From positions 1 through 64,000 of the forward strand of contig NZ_JBGKBE010000006.1 of the NCBI RefSeq assembly GCF_041358175.1: a stretch of 64,000 nt of DNA. The letters are read 5' to 3'. The DNA comes from Muriicola sp041358175. Its GTDB lineage: Bacteria; Bacteroidota; Bacteroidia; Flavobacteriales; Flavobacteriaceae. The notes beneath the pieces are model-generated. The model was not told the origin of the DNA, made no database searches, and saw only the letters and a program-made list of their open reading frames with translations. The position numbers and the translations under genes were made by a program. Below, one piece after another: positions 1-9,186 of the stretch (positions within the stretch are counted from its first letter, which is position 1; the number at the start of each line of letters is the position of its first letter).

Positions 1-2277
1 AGCGGGTATACAGTATTGATCAATCAGGATCCTATCAATGGTGGTAATGAGACGGCGGTAAGTTTTACTTTTACAGCAGCCGAAGTAGGAGCTACATATA
101 ATTATTCATTCACCAGCAGTAGCGGAGGTACTCCGGTATCGGGCTCAGGTATTGTTGTATCAGCCGGAGAAACGATCTCCGGAAATGATCTAAGCGGTTT
201 AGGAGATGGCACCATCACTTTAAGTGTTACCCTGACCAATATAAACGGAACAGGAGCACCAGCAACAGATACCGCTTCAAAAGTTACAATTAATATCAGT
301 ATCGATGATGTTACTCAGGTGGAGCTCGATGCGGGCACATCACTCTTCACCTTTACGGTAAGTGTAGACGGCGGTGGCAATGCAGCAAATAATATTGGTT
401 TTACATGGAATACAGGGGATGGCTCTGCAAATGTTGCCGGAGGAGATTACGTTCAGGTAGTTGGAGCAAATGGAACAATATTAGCGGGAAGTAACAGCAC
501 AACTCTTGATGTCACCGTAAATGGTGATGTCAACACTGAAACGGACGAGACCTTCTTTGTAATTCTAAGCAATCCTGTGAATGCCGTTTTAAACGATAAT
601 TTAGGTCAGGGTACCATCATCAATGATGACATTCCTCCAGTCTGTGATGCAGGTGATACACCGCCGGCGCCTACCGGGATTTCAACGCTCTTTTGTGACG
701 TGATAAATCAGGATTTGAATGAATATACCAACAGTACTCCTCCAGCGGGAACAAGTCTGACCTGGAGTGCGAATCCTGATCCACTGGTAACAAATGCTCA
801 TATAACAAATACCGTAGTTTCGATACCCGGAACATATTATGGTTTTTTCTATGACGACGTTAACGACTGTGCGAGTCCTTTATTAGAAATCACCCTTGTA
901 TTAAATCAGACTCCTGTTTTCGACTCTCTGGTTCCCGATGCTATTTGCGGTTCGGGATCTTTAACATTACAGGCTTTTGCATCCACACCGGATTCCAGCG
1001 ACCCGGATATAAATTGGTTCGACGCTTCAACCGGGGGAAACCTTGTAGCTACGGGAGATACCTTTGTAACTCCTGTAATTAATACTACAACAACTTATTA
1101 TGTTGAGGCAACAGCAAATGGTTGCACCTCCGAGCGGGAAGCTGTGACCGCCACTGTGAACAGCGTACCGAATACAGGTGTCCCTTCTAATGGTTCATCC
1201 TGTAATGATGCAATCAATGGTCCCACCACGCTGGACTTAGACAACCAACTCGACGGTGAAGATGAGGGATTCTGGACGATTACAACTGATCCATCCGGTG
1301 GCGCTATTGTAATCAACGGTCAGAATAGCGTTGATTTTCAAGGGCAACCTGCAGGGGATTATGAATTTACTTTTACCACCACAGGGGCACAGCCGCCCTG
1401 CCCAAACGATTTTGTATCAATTACGATTACGGTTACTGATTGTGCTGTGGATAGTGATAATGACGGCCTTACCGATGGGCAGGAAGGTGTCCTCGGGACC
1501 GATCCCAACGATCCTGACACCGATGATGATGGGCTTGAAGACGGGGAAGAAGTATTAAATGGTAGTGATCCACTGGATCCATGTGACCCTGTTCTGTCCT
1601 TAGATTGTAATCCTGATCCTATAGATCTTGAGATTGTTAAAACAGCAGACCGCACGGAAGCATTATCAGGGGAACAGGTAGTATTTACTATAGAAGTGAA
1701 CAACCTTACATCAGACCGGGTGATTGATATTGAGGCGGAAGATCTCATCGACATTGATAGTGGTTTTGTCTATGTGTCTCATACCGAGTCTACAGGAACA
1801 TATGATCCGGGTACAGGTATTTGGCAGATTTCTGAACTCCTCGACAGCGAAAGTGCAACTCTTATCATTATTGTGACTATATCAGAGGATCTGACCACCA
1901 TCGTAACTTTAAGAAATACGGCTTCGATCAATACATCTGTGCCTCTCGACAATAATCCGGATAATGATAGCTCATTTGTTGAGATAGAGGCAAGTCCGGA
2001 AATACCTGATAATTGCGGACTGGAATTTAACCAGTTTTCTCCCAACGGAGATGGTGTGAATGACTTACTTGTTGTCAATTGTATCGAATTATTTCCTAAT
2101 AATACACTCGAGATATTTGACCGATACGGGAACATGGTATTCAATGCTGCCCGTTATGATAATAGCTGGGACGGAACAGGAAAGAATGGTGATTTACCAA
2201 AAGGGACTTATTTCTATGTCCTCACCTTCGGAGAAGAGCAGGAAGTTCTCAAAGGTTGGATTCAAATTATAAGATAA
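1..2277 (+). CDS. T9SS type B sorted multidomain surface protein (5' truncated)
   Basis: The reading frame is open from base 1, so this is the C-terminal 758 codons of a larger protein. In order it shows beta-sandwich repeats; a Calx-beta-like module (about codons 95-210, ending in INDD); Ig-like cysteine-containing repeats typical of flavobacterial adhesins (about 300-380); an Asp-rich calcium-binding stretch with DSDNDGLTDGQEG and DPDTDDDGLEDGEE (about 483-530); a DUF11-like module (about 541-657); and a C-terminal gliding-motility-associated domain (about 669-758) with FSPNGDGVNDLLV and the GTYFYVLTF core. That last domain is the type B signal for export by the type IX secretion system and surface attachment. 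The following PorP/SprF gene overlaps its stop codon, the usual cargo/partner arrangement. The ligand is unknown; adhesin or gliding-related surface protein is an inference. Confidence 0.9.
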   Translation, partial: SGYTVLINQDPINGGNETAVSFTFTAAEVGATYNYSFTSSSGGTPVSGSGIVVSAGETISGNDLSGLGDGTITLSVTLTNINGTGAPATDTASKVTINISIDDVTQVELDAGTSLFTFTVSVDGGGNAANNIGFTWNTGDGSANVAGGDYVQVVGANGTILAGSNSTTLDVTVNGDVNTETDETFFVILSNPVNAVLNDNLGQGTIINDDIPPVCDAGDTPPAPTGISTLFCDVINQDLNEYTNSTPPAGTSLTWSANPDPLVTNAHITNTVVSIPGTYYGFFYDDVNDCASPLLEITLVLNQTPVFDSLVPDAICGSGSLTLQAFASTPDSSDPDINWFDASTGGNLVATGDTFVTPVINTTTTYYVEATANGCTSEREAVTATVNSVPNTGVPSNGSSCNDAINGPTTLDLDNQLDGEDEGFWTITTDPSGGAIVINGQNSVDFQGQPAGDYEFTFTTTGAQPPCPNDFVSITITVTDCAVDSDNDGLTDGQEGVLGTDPNDPDTDDDGLEDGEEVLNGSDPLDPCDPVLSLDCNPDPIDLEIVKTADRTEALSGEQVVFTIEVNNLTSDRVIDIEAEDLIDIDSGFVYVSHTESTGTYDPGTGIWQISELLDSESATLIIIVTISEDLTTIVTLRNTASINTSVPLDNNPDNDSSFVEIEASPEIPDNCGLEFNQFSPNGDGVNDLLVVNCIELFPNNTLEIFDRYGNMVFNAARYDNSWDGTGKNGDLPKGTYFYVLTFGEEQEVLKGWIQIIR

Positions 2278-3260
2278 TGGGTAGAATGGCTGAGATGACA
2301 TATAAACGCATTATTTTGTTCAGTCTTATTGGTCTGTGTACTTTGTTCAGCTATTCACAGCTCGAGCCGCAGTACACCCAATACATGTATAACATAGGCA
2401 GTTTCAATCCGGCCTACGTAGGTTCAGTTGACAGGGCAGAAATTACAGCATTGTATCGGGCCCAGTGGATAGATATCGATGGTGCTCCTCGTACTTTACG
2501 GTTTGGGTCTAATATACCTATGTCTAATGGAAAGAACGGGCTGGGTTTTAATGTGGTAAGTGATCAGTTTGGTCCTACCAGTCAGACCTTTTTTGATGTA
2601 GCCTATTCCTTTCAGGTAAACCTGTCCTCTGACACTTATTTGTCATTTGGTGTTGATGCCGGGGGTGGCATATTGGATATCGACTTTACGAAGGGGAATT
2701 TCGAGAATCCAAATGAGCCTCTGTTGAACACCACTGTATTTAATAAATTTTACCCTACGGTAGGAGCTGGTTTATTTTTATACGCAGAAGATTGGTATCT
2801 GGGTGCATCAGTTCCTAATTTCCTCACTGGCGTCACCAAAGACGAAGAAGTGGAAGCTTTTTTTAATGACAGGGTACAAGTCAATATGATCGGTGGAGTC
2901 GTTTTTGAACTGGGAGATAATTTAAAGTTTAAACCAGCATTTTTAGCAAGCTATTTTCAAGGCTTGCCTTTTAGATTTGATTTCTCAGCTAATTTTTTAT
3001 TTAGTGATATAGTCACAGCCGGCGTAGGCTATCGTATCGACAACGCAGTGAGTGGATTGGCCGGATTCCAGATTTCCAAGGGTGTATTTTTGGGCTACTC
3101 TTACGATTATAACACGAACTCCCTGGGCCAGTACAATCAGGGTTCACATGAAGTCATAATGAAGTTTAATCTTGGGGATGGTGGTAATAGGAAAAGACCT
3201 GAAAAATCGAAAAGCAGAAAAGGTAAACCAAAACAGATTGATAGTCCGAGATTCTTTTAA
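2277..3260 (+). CDS. PorP/SprF family type IX secretion outer-membrane protein
   Basis: A 327-residue outer-membrane beta-barrel of the PorP/SprF family. A short signal peptide (hydrophobic RIILFSLIGLCTLF, cleavage near YSQ) is followed by the family hallmark LEPQYTQYMYNIGSFNPAYVGS. The barrel strands continue to a Lys/Arg-rich C-terminal tail after residue 300. The ATG at 2277 shares bases with the upstream TAA (TAATG), so translational coupling is likely; ATGs at 2286 and 2295 are possible alternatives. Family members work with one type B T9SS cargo encoded next to them (as SprF does for SprB), so this one probably serves the large surface protein upstream. Confidence 0.92.
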   Translation: MGRMAEMTYKRIILFSLIGLCTLFSYSQLEPQYTQYMYNIGSFNPAYVGSVDRAEITALYRAQWIDIDGAPRTLRFGSNIPMSNGKNGLGFNVVSDQFGPTSQTFFDVAYSFQVNLSSDTYLSFGVDAGGGILDIDFTKGNFENPNEPLLNTTVFNKFYPTVGAGLFLYAEDWYLGASVPNFLTGVTKDEEVEAFFNDRVQVNMIGGVVFELGDNLKFKPAFLASYFQGLPFRFDFSANFLFSDIVTAGVGYRIDNAVSGLAGFQISKGVFLGYSYDYNTNSLGQYNQGSHEVIMKFNLGDGGNRKRPEKSKSRKGKPKQIDSPRFF

Positions 3261-3264
3261 CTTA

Positions 3265-5205
3265 ATGGATACTAAAGTGAGGCGTTTAATTCTCTTTTTA
3301 TTTGTTCTATTCTCCCTGGTGTCTGCCGCCCAGGACGGCATGTCCAGAGCTGATATTCTGTTTTACGAATATCGATACCAGTCGGCAATTCAGCAATATC
3401 TCAGAGAAATGAGAGAAGGGCCATTGTCGGTAAAGCAATATTTGAATTTAGCAGAGTCCTATCAAAAGATAGGGCAGAATGACCGTGCTACCAGTACCTA
3501 CTTAGAAGTTTACGAAAAAGACTCCGTTCTGTCGGGTTACCACCTGAATAAAATGTTGCAGAGTATGGGGCAGGCAAGAGGGTTGGAAGAAGTTAAATCC
3601 TTTCTAAATTCAAATACCTCCTCTTTCACCCCGGAAGTAAATGAAAATGCCCGGTTTAATTTTGATCTGCAGGCTGAGGTACAGGATAAAGGTGATCTGG
3701 CCCAGGTGTTCAATTTAAACGGCAATAGCCCACAAGCCGATTTTGCACCTTCGTTTTACAAAGATCAATTGCTCTTTACCAGTGCCCGCAGCCTTGATTC
3801 AAAAAAAACTTATGAACCTTCGGGTGAATCTTATCTGGATATTTTCGTGGCCAGGCTTAATCCCAAAGGTGATATCGTTGCTACAAGACCTTTTAGGGGG
3901 ATACCGGTTTTCGATTACCATCAGGGGACACCTTATTATTCTGAAGAATTGGACATGGTATTTTATATCCGCTCCAATGAAGAAAACGGGAATCTAGTGT
4001 TCGACGAAAACGGAAAAAATGCCTTGTCCATGGGATCCACAGATAGAGGTGGAATTTTTCGATTTCTGTTAAAGGATCTCAGCACTTCTTTTTATTATCC
4101 ATTCTATGATTCGACTAGCGGCAAACTCTACTTTGCTGCAAATTTTGAGGATAGCCTGGGAGGAACAGATCTCTACTATGTGTATACTAATAACGGGCAG
4201 ATTATGTCATCACCAGTGAACCTGGGGCCAAGAATAAATACACCGGGAAATGAGATCGCTCCCTATATCTTTGAAGGCAGTATGTACTTTGCCTCAGATG
4301 TGTTTTACGGTATGGGTGGAATGGATAACTACAAATCAGAAATACTGGAAGATAACGTTTATAGTATCCCTGTAAACCTGGGAAAAGGATTGAATTCGGA
4401 GCAGGACGACTTTGGATTTATCCTTAAAAATTATCAGGATAATAGTCTAATAGGCTATTTCGCATCGAACCGGCCGGGAGGTAAAGGAAATGATGATCTT
4501 TATGGGTTTGTTATCGAAGAAAAACCCGGGATAAAGACCTTTACACTTAATGGCAGTGTATTGAATCTGAAAACAAACGACCGGATTCCGGAGGCAGAAA
4601 TCAGATTGCTCGATCAGGAAGGAAATGTAATCAAGCAGGAGAAAACAGATGAAAAAGGGATATTTAGGATCGAAATTCCCTGGCAGGAAACGATCACCAT
4701 TCAGGCAACTAAAAATCGACATTCTATCTTTTCCGATTCCTACACCGGAAGTGCTCTTGAGCAGCTTCAGAATACGAACTATAACATGGGTATCGTAAGT
4801 ATTGACGACCTGGTGGAAGAAACCGAAGATCAGACCGTTTTAAAATTGAATAACTTTTATTTTGATAAAGGACAGAGCACTATTACTCCGGCCATCGCAA
4901 CAGAACTGGACAAAGTAATTGATGCCGTTTCCCGTTTCCCTCAAATGCAACTCCGTATTGAATCCCATACCGACAGTAGGGGAGGTTCGGCTACCAACTT
5001 TAGAATATCTCAGAACAGGGCCGATGCAATTAAAAATTACCTCGAAAGTAACGGAGTGTCTTCTTCCAATATACTGTACTCTATTGGTTACGGGGAAGAT
5101 AAACTTTTGAACGAATGTACCAACGGGGTTTTCTGTCTGGATACCTTTCACAAAAAGAACGAAAGGCAGCTGATCGTTGTCCTGAATTACGAGTTACTTT
5201 TCTAA
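3265..5205 (+). CDS. OmpA family protein with PD40 repeats
   Basis: A 646-residue exported protein. The signal peptide is RLILFLFVLFSLVSAAQ. A helical TPR-like region (about 25-110) is followed by PD40/beta-propeller-type repeats (about 150-420, with ADFAPSFYKDQLLFTSAR and repeated LYFAAN/MYFASD strands), a carboxypeptidase-regulatory-like beta domain (about 430-520) and a C-terminal OmpA peptidoglycan-binding domain (LNNFYFDKGQSTI, ESHTDSRGG, NRADAIKNYL). This is the architecture of T9SS-associated OmpA proteins. The ATG at 3265, 4 bases after the PorP/SprF stop, is chosen because it begins the signal peptide; the frame is open further upstream but only inside the preceding gene. Cargo, PorP/SprF and OmpA most likely form one operon. 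The OmpA domain probably anchors the partner complex to the cell wall. Confidence 0.9.
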   Translation: MDTKVRRLILFLFVLFSLVSAAQDGMSRADILFYEYRYQSAIQQYLREMREGPLSVKQYLNLAESYQKIGQNDRATSTYLEVYEKDSVLSGYHLNKMLQSMGQARGLEEVKSFLNSNTSSFTPEVNENARFNFDLQAEVQDKGDLAQVFNLNGNSPQADFAPSFYKDQLLFTSARSLDSKKTYEPSGESYLDIFVARLNPKGDIVATRPFRGIPVFDYHQGTPYYSEELDMVFYIRSNEENGNLVFDENGKNALSMGSTDRGGIFRFLLKDLSTSFYYPFYDSTSGKLYFAANFEDSLGGTDLYYVYTNNGQIMSSPVNLGPRINTPGNEIAPYIFEGSMYFASDVFYGMGGMDNYKSEILEDNVYSIPVNLGKGLNSEQDDFGFILKNYQDNSLIGYFASNRPGGKGNDDLYGFVIEEKPGIKTFTLNGSVLNLKTNDRIPEAEIRLLDQEGNVIKQEKTDEKGIFRIEIPWQETITIQATKNRHSIFSDSYTGSALEQLQNTNYNMGIVSIDDLVEETEDQTVLKLNNFYFDKGQSTITPAIATELDKVIDAVSRFPQMQLRIESHTDSRGGSATNFRISQNRADAIKNYLESNGVSSSNILYSIGYGEDKLLNECTNGVFCLDTFHKKNERQLIVVLNYELLF

Positions 5206-6455
5206 AATAAGATCATCCAGCAGTAGTATAAGGCAAAGAGTGAGAGGAATAGAATACCTGCATAGGTGAGATATTGTAATCCCTTGCCAGGACGAAATTT
5301 TGCCGGCAGGTCTTTGCTCATTACATTTTTCAAATTCATATATCCAACCACCGGGGCCATGACAAATGAAATAAAAGTGGCCAGGGCAACCAGCATGCCC
5401 ATATTGGCACTAAAAGCAGTTAGGACTATATAATTGACTATTGCCAAACCGATAATTCCTATGGCAAAATACTTTTTCCCCGAATAATCCTTATGCTCAG
5501 GAGTGAGGTGCTTTAAAATGTCGAGGCTCACCCTGGCTATGGCGTCATGCGCAGTCATACACGTGCTGAACATTGTGGCAAAGGCTGAAATTGCGATGAA
5601 AATATAGGCCCATTTTCCTATGTGTGTAGTAAAGAGTTGTACAACCTGATCGGCAAATGTCACTGCGTTGTCACTAAGTTCGGTCTGGGTTCCATAAAGC
5701 GTCATCCAGCCAATAACAAGAAAGAAAATGGCCAGTAAAGCGGTCATGTAGTAACCCGAATTAAATTCCTGCAATGCTTCATTCAGGGGTAGCCGGCGCT
5801 TTGTAACTTTTTGTTTCTCGAGAGTCCAAAGACTTATCCAACTACTGGCTTCAACGGCAGTAGGCATCCATCCCACCAGGCCGATCAGAAATAAAATACC
5901 AACTTCATTAAATACAGGTGAGGGAGTAAACTCAGGCGCAGGATCTACCTGTCCTTTAAATAATACCAGAATAGTAGTGACCAAAAGTGCCAGGAATAAA
6001 ATAGAAACAACAAACTTCAGGGATAATTCAAGAAATCGGTATCGCCCTATGATCAGGACAGCAGATATAAAGGTGAAAAGCCCCAATGCAACGGTAGCTA
6101 CCGATAATTCATCAATTTTAAAAAGGTTGATGAATAATCCGGCGGTTACCACATATAAGGCCGCCAGGATGGTAAAAGTCGTAACAAGGGTAATAATGGT
6201 ATAAATCCATAAATAGGATTTCCCCCGGTTTTTGTACCCTTCAATCAGGGACGTATTGGTCACCGCAGTATAGCGTATGCCAAATTCAAAGAACGGATAC
6301 TTCAAAATGTTCGCCAGAATAATAGGAATTACCATTACCCACCCATACTGGGCACCAGCTTTGGTAGACAAAACCAAATGTGAAGTACCAATAGCCATAC
6401 TGGCAAACAGCAGGCCCGGCCCCAAATTTTTGATCAATGTTTTTACGCTTGGCAT
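5202..6455 (-). CDS. Nramp-like divalent metal transporter, divergent
   Basis: A 417-residue integral membrane protein with about 11 hydrophobic segments and the start of the Nramp fold: GPG at residues 12-14, a first helix, then a long series of helices with LeuT-fold spacing. In canonical Nramp proteins helix 1 carries DPGN and helix 6 carries MPH, which bind Mn or Fe. Here the aligned positions read GTSH (23-26) and MPT (197-199), so both metal-ligand motifs are altered. The fold assignment is fairly safe but the substrate is open; it could be a divergent cation, proton-coupled or non-metal transporter. It is convergent with the OmpA gene and overlaps it by 4 bases. No dedicated partner gene is seen. 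Confidence 0.75.
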   Translation of the reverse strand: MPSVKTLIKNLGPGLLFASMAIGTSHLVLSTKAGAQYGWVMVIPIILANILKYPFFEFGIRYTAVTNTSLIEGYKNRGKSYLWIYTIITLVTTFTILAALYVVTAGLFINLFKIDELSVATVALGLFTFISAVLIIGRYRFLELSLKFVVSILFLALLVTTILVLFKGQVDPAPEFTPSPVFNEVGILFLIGLVGWMPTAVEASSWISLWTLEKQKVTKRRLPLNEALQEFNSGYYMTALLAIFFLVIGWMTLYGTQTELSDNAVTFADQVVQLFTTHIGKWAYIFIAISAFATMFSTCMTAHDAIARVSLDILKHLTPEHKDYSGKKYFAIGIIGLAIVNYIVLTAFSANMGMLVALATFISFVMAPVVGYMNLKNVMSKDLPAKFRPGKGLQYLTYAGILFLSLFALYYCWMILF

Positions 6456-6512
6456 AAGCAGTGTGCTGCTCTAAAGTAGGATTTTTTGTGCAATTCTATT
6501 CCTTTCTGTGTA

Positions 6513-7133
6513 TTAAGACTCCTTGGAGCGTGGCTGAGTGTTTAGAAGAAGGTCTACAAACACCTTCACCCTGGCAAAGTATTCGCGTACCTGGACTTTT
6601 AACCCCTGGGAGCCCTCCAGGTCCTGAGCGTTGTATCCTATAGCGTACAAGCCTTTTTTTTCGGCGAGATACACGGCTCTTTCATTCTGAAATTTTTGTG
6701 AGATGACGGTCACACTGTCAAGTCCGAAAACTTCCTTAGCCCGCACCATAGAATCCAAGGTTCGGAATCCTGAGGGATCAAGCATGATGCTATCCTCGGG
6801 TATACCTCCTTTAATCAGGTCCTTTTTAAATGTATCCGGTTCGTTGTAATACTTAGTGGCATTATCGCCACTCACAAGAACGCGATCTATCTTTCCGGCT
6901 TTATATAGGGAAATAGTTGCGCTTATACGATGCGTGTAGTAGGGATTATTACCCCCGGCAATAAGCCTGCTTGATGTTCCCAGAACAATACCTACTTTGT
7001 TTTTAGGTACAGATTGCACATTGTAAAATGTCTTCCCTCTTGCCCCACGATCAATAATGGCGTCACAGATTAGCAAAGTTGATAAAGGGAGGATAAATAA
7101 AAGGAGAAAAACAGTGCGCAATCTTTTTTTCAT
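6513..7133 (-). CDS. SanA/YdcF-like (DUF218) membrane-anchored protein
   Basis: A 206-residue protein with one N-terminal membrane helix (LRTVFLLLFILPLSTLLI) followed by a DUF218 domain: VGIVLGTSSRL, YYTHRISATISLYKAGK, VLVSGDN, and a C-terminal segment with TVISQKFQNERA. Relatives are E. coli SanA, linked to envelope barrier function and vancomycin exclusion, and YdcF/ElyC. The domain probably faces the periplasm. The Met at 7133 (MKKRLRT) is preferred because it places the anchor at the N-terminus; the frame is open 17 codons further upstream. The exact reaction is not known for this subgroup. Confidence 0.82.
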   Translation of the reverse strand: MKKRLRTVFLLLFILPLSTLLICDAIIDRGARGKTFYNVQSVPKNKVGIVLGTSSRLIAGGNNPYYTHRISATISLYKAGKIDRVLVSGDNATKYYNEPDTFKKDLIKGGIPEDSIMLDPSGFRTLDSMVRAKEVFGLDSVTVISQKFQNERAVYLAEKKGLYAIGYNAQDLEGSQGLKVQVREYFARVKVFVDLLLNTQPRSKES

Positions 7134-7233
7134 AAAGCGTATTAAGGTTGATAAAGGTAAGGAAATGCGGCAATTGGGCAGCATGGGGGAGAAGAATCTT
7201 CCAATAGATTTTTAGTATTATTCATAAACAATA

Positions 7234-7263
7234 AAAGCGGTACTCTCGTAAGAATACCGCTTT
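7234..7263 (-). terminator. Rho-independent terminator after the FadL-type gene
   Basis: Inverted repeat AAAGCGGTA / TACCGCTTT with a 12-base loop. On the minus strand it is followed by TTTTATTG. It lies 36 bases beyond the stop of the FadL-type gene. Confidence 0.75.
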
Positions 7264-7298
7264 GTCCTGAATTAACCAATAATAACTCTACATCTGAA

Positions 7299-8609
7299 TC
7301 ATTTCCCTATATTAAAACTTGCACCTACCATAATCATTGACGTAGTCATATCATAAGAAACTTCACTACCTGGGATAGCACCGTAAGGAGGGAAGTTCTC
7401 TATGAATTGAGGATTTAATAATGGACCTGAGGTTGCATCCCCACTAGAACCATAATGATAGACGGCATCCAGTGAAATTTTGTCACTCAACTCGTAACTC
7501 AATCCAAATTGGAAGGCATTTTTTATAATAGCCGTTGCAGGAACGCTGTAGAAAGCGAGATCACTATTGATTGGGTTGGAGCTATACGTATATCCTAATC
7601 GTAAAGGAAGTTTGTTTACCCCCTTGTATTGGATACCTGCTGAGATAATACTGATATTTTCCCATCCAAATCCGGCAACGGAAAAAGTATTGGTCCATCC
7701 CCTTTCCTGGAACCCTTCCGTATTTTCATAATCTACCAGTCGGTAGTCAAGAGCAAGATCCACATTGCCCAGTGAATAGCCAAGACCTAGCGAATAGATG
7801 GCGGGATAATTGATCTTAAAGTCATTGCTGGATGTTGAATTATCGAGATAGGTATTATCCAGACTGAAATCGTTGAAAACTTGTTTGGTTTTATAGGAAG
7901 CACCTGCTTTAAAGCCGGTCGGACTCTGATAAAATAGTCCGAACTGGGCACCAAAACCTATGGCGCTGGCCTTGTCTGCCGACGGATAACCCGCCCCTGT
8001 CGGATTGGCTGTTGGATTGGGAATCAACTCCAGGGTAGCAAAATTGAAATTAGGTTCAACTCCTATTGAAAATTCCTCAGATACCTCATAAGCCCAGGTA
8101 AATCCAACCTGTAACAGACTGTAATCCGACTCAACCCTGCCGAAGCCTCCCATACTTTGCGGCATATTTATGGGGTTTGAGACACTTTCAGGAAAAGTAA
8201 CCCCAAAACCACTGATCCCGAAAGCAGAAAGTCCAAAAGTATGCTTGCTTTCAGGTTTGCTCCAGACATATGCAACTGCGGGAAGAGGGGAAACACCCCG
8301 ATCATCCTCGGTAGTTCCGCTGAAGAAATTCCCTGTTGGTTGTCCGTTGCTGTCAAATTCTGGAACGGTAGAGCTCAGCTCGGGGGAAGAGAAAAACAAA
8401 CCGATATCGATCTTGAGCTGATTTTCATCAAAGACTGAAATTGCTGCAGGGTTCCATTGCAGTGCTCCGGAGATATCAAGGGGTTGTCCGGTGGCAGCTC
8501 CACCCATGGACATATTTACAGAACCCACTCCCTGCATGATGTGTCCGGCTTGCGAAAATGCCGCCGATGCAAGAATGGAAAAGGCGAAAGTAAGCAGATA
8601 GTTTTTCAT
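7299..8609 (-). CDS. OmpP1/FadL family outer-membrane transport protein
   Basis: A 436-residue outer-membrane protein. The signal peptide (MKNYLLTFAFSILASAAFSQ) is followed by the FadL-type N-terminal hatch region, AGHIMQGVGSVNMSMGGAATG and then ALQWNPAAIS, the conserved NPA motif of this family. The rest alternates amphipathic strands and ends in MIMVGASFNIGK, a typical barrel end. The family takes up long-chain fatty acids or other hydrophobic compounds across the outer membrane. It is a single gene closed by its own terminator. The substrate cannot be read from the sequence. Confidence 0.9.
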   Translation of the reverse strand: MKNYLLTFAFSILASAAFSQAGHIMQGVGSVNMSMGGAATGQPLDISGALQWNPAAISVFDENQLKIDIGLFFSSPELSSTVPEFDSNGQPTGNFFSGTTEDDRGVSPLPAVAYVWSKPESKHTFGLSAFGISGFGVTFPESVSNPINMPQSMGGFGRVESDYSLLQVGFTWAYEVSEEFSIGVEPNFNFATLELIPNPTANPTGAGYPSADKASAIGFGAQFGLFYQSPTGFKAGASYKTKQVFNDFSLDNTYLDNSTSSNDFKINYPAIYSLGLGYSLGNVDLALDYRLVDYENTEGFQERGWTNTFSVAGFGWENISIISAGIQYKGVNKLPLRLGYTYSSNPINSDLAFYSVPATAIIKNAFQFGLSYELSDKISLDAVYHYGSSGDATSGPLLNPQFIENFPPYGAIPGSEVSYDMTTSMIMVGASFNIGK

Positions 8610-8706
8610 CGAATTGTGAATTTAGCAACCCTTCAATCCACCGTAATAAAACTTCCGTGAATTTGCGGGCTTGTGTTACTTAGATTGGGATAAAGGTATA
8701 CCTAAG

Positions 8707-8791
8707 AAAGCCTGGAAATACTGATGAAAATCATAGTTTGGTACTTGTGTAACTTGAGTTACAAAAGCCTTAAAATACTGATAATAAGCAT
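8707..8791. repeat. Direct repeat pair flanking a small palindrome, upstream of the FadL-type gene
   Basis: Two 28-base copies begin at 8707 and 8764 (AAAGCCT..AAATACTGAT....CAT), 23 of 28 positions identical and 57 bases apart. Between them lies the palindrome GTAACTTGAGTTAC (8749-8762). The pair lies 100-180 bases upstream of the FadL-type start and downstream of the small orphan gene. It could be a regulator binding site or an old duplication; there is no other gene in 8610-8810. Confidence 0.4.
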
Positions 8792-8810
8792 GTTGTAGTT
8801 CATGAATCTA

Positions 8811-9071
8811 TCAGATGACAAATAACCTGGATTTTAATGACTCTGGGGGCAGATTCCCGGTAAGTTCAGTAAGTTTTTTGTGGACATTAAAATACTCTAT
8901 GTCGAATCGATGAGCCTCCCGGGTTCCTTCCAGTTTGCGTTTGATGGTATTAATACCTTCGAGCCGACCTTCCAGGTGTACAATATTCATCAATAACCTG
9001 AACTGGGTATCGCTCATGTTCGGCCTGCCGTATTGGGCAATTAAACCACTAAAATATTTTGTATATATCAT
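8811..9071 (-). CDS. Small hypothetical protein (86 aa)
   Basis: I do not recognise this protein. It is 86 residues long, soluble and mostly helical in character (TQFRLLMNIVHLEGRLEGINTIKRKL), with no signal peptide or membrane segment. The amino-acid composition looks like a real protein and there is no competing frame. The stop lies 201 bases upstream of the FadL-type start on the same strand, and the DUF6090 gene starts divergently 115 bases upstream. It could be a small adaptor or regulator, but nothing in the sequence shows which. Confidence 0.5.
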   Translation of the reverse strand: MIYTKYFSGLIAQYGRPNMSDTQFRLLMNIVHLEGRLEGINTIKRKLEGTREAHRFDIEYFNVHKKLTELTGNLPPESLKSRLFVI

Positions 9072-9186
9072 GGAAAAAATCCAATAAATAGGAATATATC
9101 CAAAAGTACAAAGCTTTGTAGTATTAAAAAATTATTTCTTGGAAAGTGTTATCTTGAAAACTCATGCTTGCTTCTAATTACAATCT

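Noticed and set aside
1359..1754. 131-codon minus-strand open frame in the surface-protein gene
   Set aside because: Ser-rich low-complexity translation that mirrors the Asp-rich calcium repeats on the other strand. Not a real gene.
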